9,546 bases of DNA from Spirochaetaceae bacterium (GTDB lineage: Bacteria; Spirochaetota; Spirochaetia; JABEVK01). Numbering within the stretch: the stretch's first letter is position 1; the number at the start of each line of letters is the position of its first letter. A program made the translations under genes and the position numbers. The notes beneath the pieces are model-generated. The model did not search any database, had not been told where the DNA came from, and saw only the letters and a list, made by a program, of their open reading frames with translations. Shown in pieces: positions 1 to 5,505 of this stretch. Location: the NCBI GenBank assembly GCA_023265735.1, contig JAHFSN010000045.1, forward strand, positions 1 through 9,546. The letters are read 5' to 3'.

Positions 1-33
1 TGCATGGAATCTTTCTAAAGGAACCGGAAATTG

Positions 34-63
34 TTGGCAAGGGCGACCTCCCACCATTAAAAT
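34..63 (+). promoter_or_regulatory. Putative promoter of the LacI-sensor kinase gene, close to the start codon
   Basis: A -35-like TTGGCA (34-39, five of six matches to TTGACA) is followed after 18 bp by TAAAAT (58-63, five of six matches to TATAAT). The GTG start at 71 begins 8 nt after the last -10 base, about where transcription should begin, and no Shine-Dalgarno stretch lies just before it. The transcript would be leaderless or nearly so. Seen: the hexamers and spacing. Inferred: promoter function. Confidence 0.5.
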
Positions 64-70
64 TCAACCT

Positions 71-2503
71 GTGACCAAACTGCATCGCGTGGCCTTTGTC
101 ACTCCCGGTATCACGACGTCGTTCGAGAGGTCTCTCTGGTACTCCCTCTTGGACGCCTCCTCGGCCCAGGGAGTGAAGCTGACGGCGGTTCTCGCCGGCC
201 CCCTGGGATCGTTTCGAGAACCGGGGCAGCGCGTCCACGGGCTCGTCCATGCTCAAAACTTTGATGGTGTGATCCTGAACACCGGGGCCCTTGACGGGGT
301 GATGGGTGCGGCCGCCCTCGCGAAACTTGTCGTGCAGCTTGGCTCCCTCCCCGTCGTTTCCTTGGGAGTCCCGCTTGACGGCCTTTCCTGTGTGGCCGTC
401 GATCAGAAGGCCGCCTTTGTCAGCCTGACCCGACATCTCTACGACGACCACGGCTTCCGCCGGTTCGCGTTCGTCGCCGGGCGACCAGGACAGTCCGAGG
501 CCGAGGCCCGGAGGGCCGGGTTTTGGGAAGTCCTCAAGGAACGTGGAGTCGAGCCCGAGGCCGTCCGCGAGTTTCCCGGCCAATTTCTGCGCCAAGACGG
601 TACCGAAGCCGTTCGCGCCCTCGCCAAAGGCCTCGCTCATCCGACGGCGCTGGTCTGTTCCAGCGATGACCAGGCCCTGGGGGCCCTGGACGAGTGCGCG
701 GCTCTGGGTATCGACGTTCCAGGAAAGGTCGCCGTGGTTGGCTTCGATGACTTCGCCCTGGCGGCCCTCCACCAACCCAGCCTGACCACGGCCCAACAGC
801 CCCTTGTTTCGGAGGCGGGGCGGGCCTTGGAGATCCTGGTGCAGTTGCTCCACGGAGGCCCCATGGTCCGGGAGATTCTGGTGCCCTCGGTGAAGTATCG
901 GGAATCGTGTGGCCGCCATCCGAGGACGGAGCCAAAGCCCTTGGTCCATCGCGCCGACTTCGTTATGAACCTGCTCGCAGCCCAGGAAAATGCCACTTCT
1001 GGATTCCGCGCTTTCCTGGCGGAATGGATTTCTGACTACCTCACGGCCTTCGAGTACCTCTTGGATACGGGAAACTCCTCGGTCCTGGAGTCCCAGTGGT
1101 TGCGCTACGAAGCCCAACCTAAGGCCGAGCAAGAGCAGGGTCCCAGCCTTGAGACCCTTCAGGTTGGTTTGGAAGCGCTCTATTCCCACCATCCGCGATT
1201 TTTCGAGGCGTCGCAGGAAAACCTCTTGCTGGCTGGCGTGGCCACCCGGCGGCAGGTGGCCCGGGCAGCAGGATTGGCGAGGTCGTTCTACACTCAGCTC
1301 CACATGGTCGAATCGGGTATTGGCCGGGTGAACGATCGGACCGGGTTGGCCGAGATCCCCTTCTCTGTGTTTGAGCGTCTCGGGATTCAGGGGTTGGCCC
1401 TGGTTCGGGATGCCCAACCCAGTGTCGTGATCTACTTTCGCCACTCGTGGCTGCCAGGCTCCGGAGGATTCGAAGGCGCCGAAGTGGAATTCCCCATCCT
1501 TCTGCCCGGGACCCCCACCTTCGATCCGCCGTCGCATCGAGTGGTCGCCGCCCTGGCGACCGAGCACGTCTACCTTGGCTATGCTGTTTTCTGGGTCGGA
1601 AACCAAGGCTCCGTCGTTTGCGATTCCCTGGCCAGCTGGTTTGCCAGCGCCCTGTTGAGGATCGAGCTATTTGAGCAAGTGAAGAATCAGAGCGAATTGG
1701 TGCGCGCCACCTTGGAGGAGACCAGGAGGATGCAGGAGCAGCTGGTTGAGACGGAGAAGGTGGCGTCGTTGGGCCGCATGGTCGCCGGGGTGGCCCACGA
1801 AGTCAACACTCCCCTGGGAACGGGAATCACAGGAACCTCGTTTCTTCTCGAACGTATCAAAGAGGTCGCCAACCTTCTGGCGCACGGGGCGCTCTCGAAA
1901 TCTCAACTGGAACAGTTCTTTGCCCAAGGCCAGGAGGCCCTCGAAGGCAACCTCAGGAACCTGCTCCGGGCCGGAGACCTGATCCAGGCGTTCAAGGGCC
2001 TGGGAATCGACCACGGCAAGGGAGAGTGGAAGCCCGTGGAAATCCGGGGGCTGTTCACCGACCTTGAAAGTCTGTACGCCGAAGAGTTTGCCAAACGGCA
2101 GGTTCGTTTGAAGTTTGAACTTCCTGCCGAGAAGAAATTCGTGTATTCCCAGCCAGCTTCCCTGATCCAGGTTGTCGGCGAACTGCTCGAAAACACCCTT
2201 GAACACGCCTTTCGTCCGGGACCGAAGAATCCCCCCCAGGTTGTGCTTCAGGTCGAGGTTCAGGATTCTCTGCTTCAAATCGCCGTCACGGACAACGGCC
2301 GGGGCCTGAGTTCCGAGGAACGGAGGCACCTGTTCGACCCTCTGTTCACGACGGCCAGGGCCCAGGGTCACGCGGGCTTGGGTCTCCACCTTGCGTTCCG
2401 CATGGTGACCTCCACCCTGGGGGGACAGATGACCGTGGCCTCGGAACCCGGGGCGGGCTGCTGTTTCCTTTGTCAGATCCCTATCGTTCCCGGACGAGTG
2501 TGA
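71..2503 (+). CDS. Cytosolic hybrid sensor: LacI/PBP1-type ligand-binding domain fused to a histidine kinase
   Basis: This 810-aa protein joins a small-molecule sensor to a phosphorelay kinase. Residues about 5-285 have the LacI/GalR-type periplasmic-binding fold. Its hallmarks are the CSSDD stretch near residue 196, the VPGKVAVVGFDD strand near 224 and the following LTT segment, so a sugar or related metabolite is the likely ligand. Residues about 290-530 form a linker/sensor region I cannot name, of a kind seen after LacI-type sensors in other signalling proteins. A coiled coil (about 533-570) leads to the HisKA box GVAHEVNTPLG with phospho-acceptor His576. The ATPase domain has an N box (Asn708), G1 DNGRGL (from Asp741) and G2 GHAGLGL (from 766). 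There is no helix-turn-helix, signal peptide or membrane segment, so it should act in the cytosol. No response regulator is adjacent. The GTG start fits the first strand of the fold, but the frame stays open to the left window edge, so a longer protein is not excluded. Confidence 0.9.
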   Translation: MTKLHRVAFVTPGITTSFERSLWYSLLDASSAQGVKLTAVLAGPLGSFREPGQRVHGLVHAQNFDGVILNTGALDGVMGAAALAKLVVQLGSLPVVSLGVPLDGLSCVAVDQKAAFVSLTRHLYDDHGFRRFAFVAGRPGQSEAEARRAGFWEVLKERGVEPEAVREFPGQFLRQDGTEAVRALAKGLAHPTALVCSSDDQALGALDECAALGIDVPGKVAVVGFDDFALAALHQPSLTTAQQPLVSEAGRALEILVQLLHGGPMVREILVPSVKYRESCGRHPRTEPKPLVHRADFVMNLLAAQENATSGFRAFLAEWISDYLTAFEYLLDTGNSSVLESQWLRYEAQPKAEQEQGPSLETLQVGLEALYSHHPRFFEASQENLLLAGVATRRQVARAAGLARSFYTQLHMVESGIGRVNDRTGLAEIPFSVFERLGIQGLALVRDAQPSVVIYFRHSWLPGSGGFEGAEVEFPILLPGTPTFDPPSHRVVAALATEHVYLGYAVFWVGNQGSVVCDSLASWFASALLRIELFEQVKNQSELVRATLEETRRMQEQLVETEKVASLGRMVAGVAHEVNTPLGTGITGTSFLLERIKEVANLLAHGALSKSQLEQFFAQGQEALEGNLRNLLRAGDLIQAFKGLGIDHGKGEWKPVEIRGLFTDLESLYAEEFAKRQVRLKFELPAEKKFVYSQPASLIQVVGELLENTLEHAFRPGPKNPPQVVLQVEVQDSLLQIAVTDNGRGLSSEERRHLFDPLFTTARAQGHAGLGLHLAFRMVTSTLGGQMTVASEPGAGCCFLCQIPIVPGRV

Positions 2504-3296
2504 GGGGTTCTCCCAGGGGAATGGTCCAGGCGTCGGCCCCGTGGCCCACTTGGGGAAGCCGAGCCACGGGAAGTCGCCGGGGAAGGCTCCGCAGACACAC
2601 CTCGACCCAGTCGGGCTGCTCCCGGTCGGCCACCGTGAATCGGCCGAGGACGAGGCCCCCGATGTCCCGCCACCACGGATCGTCGACCAACAGCCCGACT
2701 CGTCTCGGGGCCTCGGCGGCGGGCAGTGAGAGGCTTTCCAGCAGCAGGGTCCGTCCGCGCGGCTGAGGTCGCCATGGCGTGGTCCCCAGCCTTTCCAAGG
2801 CCCCCAGATTTCCCCCAACGAGGGTCACCGGTCCAGACCAGGGGCCCCGCAGGGGCGTGAGCGGCGGAAGGGCTTCCCGGGGAAAGGGTTCACCGGCCCG
2901 GACGGCGGCCGACCAGGCCTCGAAGCGGATCCGCTGGGCTTCCGCGTCCCGGCCGGCCAGGGTCAGAAGCTGCCCATGGAGGACCCGGCAGAGGCCTCGG
3001 TCCAAGAGGACGTTCAGGGAGAGGCTGTTGTCGCTCAGCGAACACCAGGCCCGCTGCCGTTGGCGGTCGGAGGGCCCGGGGAGGGTGGTGGCCAGGGCAG
3101 GAAGGTTCCCCAGGCCCTGGGTACCCCCGGTGGGGTCGGCCACCAGCCACCAAGGGTCGTCCCAAAGGCCCGCCCCCACTTCGGCGGGGTCGCAGGAATG
3201 TCCCCGGCTTCGGAGGTAGCCTCGGACCTCCTCCCAGCGGGCGGCCCCTTCGGGGTTCAGGGGGTCCGAGCAGGCGACCTGGCGGATAGAAGTCAT
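2481..3296 (-). CDS. Divergent S66-family LD-carboxypeptidase-like protein
   Basis: This 271-aa protein has no signal peptide and matches the S66 serine peptidase family. LdcA, in that family, removes the terminal D-Ala from muropeptide tetrapeptides during cell-wall recycling; MccF, another member, destroys microcin C-type toxins. Seen: an N-terminal start like family members (ACSDPLNPEG), an SLSD nucleophile elbow placing Ser88 where LdcA has its GHSD serine, LVGGNLGALERLGTTPW (159-175) as in the LdcA C-terminal domain, LLLES giving Glu187, and GHGADAWTIPLG giving His252. The Ser-Glu-His triad is therefore complete. The usual RGGYG motif is changed to TGGTQG (56-61), and the protein is shorter than the usual roughly 300 aa, so substrate specificity may differ. 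ATG 3296 is chosen because GGAAAG lies 4-9 nt upstream and because it leaves a compact N-terminus; the frame itself stays open further upstream. Its 3' end overlaps the kinase gene by 23 bp, tail to tail. Confidence 0.78.
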   Translation of the reverse strand: MTSIRQVACSDPLNPEGAARWEEVRGYLRSRGHSCDPAEVGAGLWDDPWWLVADPTGGTQGLGNLPALATTLPGPSDRQRQRAWCSLSDNSLSLNVLLDRGLCRVLHGQLLTLAGRDAEAQRIRFEAWSAAVRAGEPFPREALPPLTPLRGPWSGPVTLVGGNLGALERLGTTPWRPQPRGRTLLLESLSLPAAEAPRRVGLLVDDPWWRDIGGLVLGRFTVADREQPDWVEVCLRSLPRRLPVARLPQVGHGADAWTIPLGEPLTLVRER

Positions 3297-3305
3297 GGTC
3301 TTTCC

Positions 3306-3333
3306 AGGATACGCCAAACTAGGTAAGGTGCAA
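3306..3333 (-). promoter_or_regulatory. Weak putative promoter of the S66 peptidase gene
   Basis: On the minus strand, TTGCAC (3333-3328) and TATCCT (3311-3306) are 16 bp apart, and the -10-like box ends 9 nt before the ATG at 3296. The -35 match is poor. The element lies in the 40-bp gap shared with the divergent transporter gene and overlaps that gene's ribosome binding site. Promoter function is inferred. Confidence 0.3.
3325..3330 (+). promoter_or_regulatory. Ribosome binding site of the yfcA-like gene
   Basis: AAGGTG lies 6 nt before the ATG at 3337 and decides the start. An in-frame ATG at 3295 would add 14 residues, overlap the divergent peptidase start and lack a comparable site. Confidence 0.6.
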
Positions 3334-3336
3334 CCC

Positions 3337-4110
3337 ATGCATGCTTGGTTTGGGGTGACCGACCCCGTGATCCTGGCCCTTTTGGCCGCCGCGGCCCTCG
3401 GTGCCGGTCTGATGGATTCCATCGCCGGCGGGGGCGGGCTCATCACCGTGCCGGCCCTCCTGGCCGTGGGGCTGCCCCCGGCCCCCGCCCTGGCCACGAA
3501 CAAGCTGCAGGCCAGCTTCGGCAGCGGCATGGCGCTGTATCGTTACGCCCAAGCCGGGCAGGTGCCCCCCCAGGAGGTCGCGCCCGCCGTGGGGTTTACG
3601 GCCGTCGGCGCCGTGGCGGGGACCCTGACCGTCCGGCTCCTCCCGGCGGCTTGGCTGGGGTGGCTGATTCCCGGCATCCTGACGGTGATCTTTGTCTACC
3701 TTTTGGTCAAACCCAACTGGGGCCAGGAGTCCCGGGCCGCCCGGTGGCCCCTCGTTCCGTTCTACGCGGTCTTTGGCCTGGCCTTGGGCTTCTACGATGG
3801 TTTCCTGGGGCCCGGCACGGGGACCTTCTGGACGGTGGCTCTGATCGGGCTGCTCGGTCACGGGTTGGTCCGGGCCACGGCCCAGACGAAGGTGGCCAAT
3901 TTCACGTCGAACCTCGTTTCCCTGGGGGTCTTCGTCGTCCTGGGCCAGGTGCTCTGGGGTTTGGGCCTGCTGATGGGGGTCTGTCAGGCGCTGGGGGCCC
4001 GCTGGGGTTCCAAAGTCGTTCTGACCAGGGGGAGCCGGTTCATCCGGTGGGTGTTTCTCGTTGTGGTGGCCGCGACTTTGGGGAAGCTGTTGTGGACGGC
4101 CCTCACCTGA
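3337..4110 (+). CDS. yfcA: TauE/SafE (TSUP) family membrane transporter, YfcA-like
   Basis: This 257-aa integral membrane protein belongs to the TSUP superfamily, whose characterised members move sulfite, sulfoacetate or other small anions; the substrate here cannot be read from sequence. It aligns by eye with E. coli YfcA at the family's two repeated signatures. The first is GLMDSIAGGGGLITVPALL (24-42) followed by ALATNKLQASFGS (51-63). The second is GFYDGFLGPGTGTFW (151-165) followed by TAQTKVANFTSNL (181-193). Hydrophobic segments lie near 11-29, 32-46, 82-102, 106-124, 138-153, 163-177, 194-218 and 236-254, agreeing with the family's roughly eight helices. The length is typical. It is transcribed divergently from the S66 peptidase gene. 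The NAD-regulator gene follows after 17 bp on the same strand, so some readthrough is plausible although that gene seems to have its own promoter. Confidence 0.88.
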   Translation: MHAWFGVTDPVILALLAAAALGAGLMDSIAGGGGLITVPALLAVGLPPAPALATNKLQASFGSGMALYRYAQAGQVPPQEVAPAVGFTAVGAVAGTLTVRLLPAAWLGWLIPGILTVIFVYLLVKPNWGQESRAARWPLVPFYAVFGLALGFYDGFLGPGTGTFWTVALIGLLGHGLVRATAQTKVANFTSNLVSLGVFVVLGQVLWGLGLLMGVCQALGARWGSKVVLTRGSRFIRWVFLVVVAATLGKLLWTALT

Positions 4111-4121
4111 GCCGGTACAAT
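4093..4121 (+). promoter_or_regulatory. Putative leaderless promoter of the NrtR-like regulator gene
   Basis: TGGACG (4093-4098, four of six matches to TTGACA) is followed after 17 bp by TACAAT (4116-4121, five of six matches to TATAAT). The ATG at 4128 begins exactly 7 nt after the last -10 base, so the first transcribed base would be at or next to the start codon. No Shine-Dalgarno motif precedes the ATG. The -35 box lies inside the end of the transporter gene. Confidence 0.5.
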
Positions 4122-4127
4122 GGCTCC

Positions 4128-5129
4128 ATGGATTCGGTGGGTTGGAACGTCAAGGTGGGCCTCTCGGCAGTGATCGTTTCGGTTCCCGAGGCTACCGCCG
4201 GGGTCATGACCGTCGGCGAGGGGGCTCCCCTCCTGCCCTACGGCGAGTTTGACCCCTCCCGCTACCGCACCCTCGAGCTGGCCCTCCGGGCCGAGGTCGA
4301 TGCCCTGACCGGCCTACCCCTCGGTTATGTGGAACAGCTCTACACCTTCGGCAACCGCCACCGGGCCGCCGAGGACGAACGGACCCGGATGATCACCGTG
4401 GGCTACCTGGCCCTGGTGGGCCCGGCGGCCGTCCCCGCGGCTCCCCACAGCCGCTGGTCGGATTGGTACACCTTCCTCCCCTGGGAGGACCACCGCAAGG
4501 GCCGGCCCGCCCTGATCGACGAGCTTCTTCTGCCCCAGCTCGACCGCTGGGCCCGGCAGGAGACCGACACCGAAGCTTACGAATTGCGCCTCGAGCGGGT
4601 CCGGGTGAATTTTGGCCACGGACGGTTCCCCTGGGACCCCGAAAAGGTCCTTCCCCGGTTTGAGCTCCTCTATGAAGCGGGCCTGGTGGCCGAAAGCCAC
4701 CGGGACTGGGCGTCGAGACCCCAGGTCGAACGCTGCGAACTGCCGATCTCCCAGGACCACATGGACGACCCCGCCCTGGCGGCCGTGGTCGAACGGACCG
4801 GAGTGGCCATGGGGTTCGACCACCGGCGAATTCTGGCCTCGTCCCTGGGGCGCCTGCGGGGAAAGATCGGGTACCGGCCCGTGATCTTCGAGCTGATGCC
4901 GGCGGAGTTTACCCTGCTGCGGATCCAGAAGGTGGCCGAAGCCCTGTCGGGGGTTCCCCTGCACAAACAGAATTTTCGCCGCTTGGTGATCCAGGGCGGG
5001 CTGGTGAAGGCCACTGGACACCGCGACAACTCGAACTCCGGTCGCCCGGCGGAACTGTTCCGGTTCCGGCGCAGCGTCCTCCAGGAACGGCCCGCCCCCG
5101 GGGTTGGCCTCCCCCAGGTGCGGCGCTAG
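4128..5129 (+). CDS. NrtR/'NAD regulator'-type protein: decayed Nudix domain plus winged helix
   Basis: This 333-aa cytosolic protein resembles the 'NAD regulator' family (COG4111), relatives of the Nudix-related repressor NrtR that controls NAD synthesis and salvage genes. Seen: a Nudix-like N-terminal half with VEQLYTFGNRHR (68-79) and RMITVGYLALVGP (87-99), typical of this family. The C-terminal winged helix is about 255-315, with FTLLRIQKVAEALSGVPLHK, NFRRLVIQGGLV and GRPAELFRF. The Nudix box near 50-63 is degenerate: the paired metal-binding glutamates are replaced by Ala59-Leu60 and the preceding Arg by Ala55. Hydrolysis is therefore unlikely, and the domain probably senses a nucleotide, for which NrtR itself uses ADP-ribose. 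No NAD genes adjoin it. The upstream gene is a transporter and the gatCAB operon follows after 88 bp. DNA binding and target genes are inferred. ATG 4128 is supported by the fold starting at GWNVKVGLSAVIV and by the promoter placed just before it. Confidence 0.78.
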   Translation: MDSVGWNVKVGLSAVIVSVPEATAGVMTVGEGAPLLPYGEFDPSRYRTLELALRAEVDALTGLPLGYVEQLYTFGNRHRAAEDERTRMITVGYLALVGPAAVPAAPHSRWSDWYTFLPWEDHRKGRPALIDELLLPQLDRWARQETDTEAYELRLERVRVNFGHGRFPWDPEKVLPRFELLYEAGLVAESHRDWASRPQVERCELPISQDHMDDPALAAVVERTGVAMGFDHRRILASSLGRLRGKIGYRPVIFELMPAEFTLLRIQKVAEALSGVPLHKQNFRRLVIQGGLVKATGHRDNSNSGRPAELFRFRRSVLQERPAPGVGLPQVRR

Positions 5130-5130
5130 C

Positions 5131-5152
5131 CCAGGGAACCTCTGGTTCCTGG
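5131..5152 (+). terminator. Stem-loop just after the NrtR-like gene, possible terminator
   Basis: CCAGGGAACC (5131-5140) pairs with GGTTCCTGG (5144-5152) across a TCT loop: nine base pairs with one bulged G, one base after the stop codon. There is no T-run, so it is not a canonical intrinsic terminator. It may stabilise the mRNA end or help termination. The right arm can also pair with ACCAGGA at 5164-5170 (TCCTGGT 5147-5153), giving an alternative fold. Confidence 0.4.
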
Positions 5153-5170
5153 TCACCCGCGATACCAGGA

Positions 5171-5186
5171 CTGTCAAACTTGACAG
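5171..5186. promoter_or_regulatory. Perfect inverted repeat over the gatCAB -35 box, possible operator
   Basis: CTGTCAA (5171-5177) and TTGACAG (5180-5186) are perfect reverse complements separated by AC. The right half contains the TTGACA -35 box (5180-5185), so a protein bound here would compete with RNA polymerase. The winged-helix regulator gene ends 41 bp upstream and is one candidate to bind it. The repeat is seen directly; the operator role and the partner are inferred. Confidence 0.45.
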
Positions 5187-5208
5187 CGGGCTTCCTTCCT
5201 GAGTTAAT
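5180..5208 (+). promoter_or_regulatory. Putative promoter of the gatCAB operon
   Basis: A consensus TTGACA (5180-5185) is followed after 17 bp by GTTAAT (5203-5208, four of six matches to TATAAT). The gatC ATG at 5218 starts 10 nt after the last -10 base, so the leader would be only about 3 nt. The weak purine stretch GGACGG before the ATG would then be mostly upstream of the RNA start. Confidence 0.55.
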
Positions 5209-5217
5209 GGACGGATC

Positions 5218-5496
5218 ATGGATATTGGGGAACTCGAAACCACGGCCGCCCTGGCTCAGATCGATTTGGGCAACGGCGACCTGGAACGGCTGGGCGAAGC
5301 CGTGTCACAAATGCTTGCACACTTTGAGAAGATGAACACCGTCGACACGGAGGGGCTGGAACCGACGACCCATGCCCTCGTCCGGGACAACCGGGTTCGG
5401 GCCGACGACGTGACCCCCAGCCCCCTCGCCGACGCCATGATCGACCAGGCCCCCGAGCGCGAGGACCGTTTCTTCGTCATCCCCAACGTTCTGTAG
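5218..5496 (+). CDS. gatC: Aspartyl/glutamyl-tRNA amidotransferase subunit C
   Basis: This 92-aa protein is the small subunit of the GatCAB transamidase, which converts misacylated Glu-tRNA(Gln) and Asp-tRNA(Asn) to Gln-tRNA(Gln) and Asn-tRNA(Asn) in the cytosol. GatC wraps around GatA and GatB and stabilises the complex. Seen: an N-terminal helical region with AALAQIDLG (10-18), then MLAHFEKMNTVDTEGLEPTTHA (32-53, the family's central signature), and a C-terminal APEREDRFFVIPNVL (78-92) ending in the usual way. The length is normal, about 95 aa in the family. It is the first gene of the operon, and gatA starts 9 nt after its stop. ATG 5218 is the natural start for a family-length protein. 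Confidence 0.93.
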   Translation: MDIGELETTAALAQIDLGNGDLERLGEAVSQMLAHFEKMNTVDTEGLEPTTHALVRDNRVRADDVTPSPLADAMIDQAPEREDRFFVIPNVL

Positions 5497-5499
5497 GAG
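5494..5499 (+). promoter_or_regulatory. Ribosome binding site of gatA
   Basis: TAGGAG lies 6 nt before the gatA ATG at 5506. Its TAG is also the gatC stop codon, indicating coupled translation of gatC and gatA. Confidence 0.65.
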
Positions 5500-5505
5500 T
5501 TCGCG

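Noticed and set aside
1667..2818. A 383-aa open frame on the minus strand
   Set aside because: It is antisense to the kinase domain and runs in a different frame through the S66 peptidase gene; no domain is recognisable.
3295..3336. Upstream ATG at 3295 for the transporter
   Set aside because: It would overlap the divergent peptidase start and has no ribosome binding site, whereas ATG 3337 has AAGGTG at the right distance.
3297..3530. N-terminal extension of the S66 protein to an ATG at 3530
   Set aside because: The extra 78 residues read through the start of the transporter gene and are Ala/Pro-rich. Homologous sequence begins right after the ATG at 3296.
3345..5129. A 594-aa open frame that would extend the NrtR-like protein upstream through the transporter gene
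   Set aside because: Residues before the ATG at 4128 are Arg/Gly/Pro-rich with no domain signal, while another frame of 3337-4110 encodes an unmistakable TSUP transporter. The extension is a shadow.
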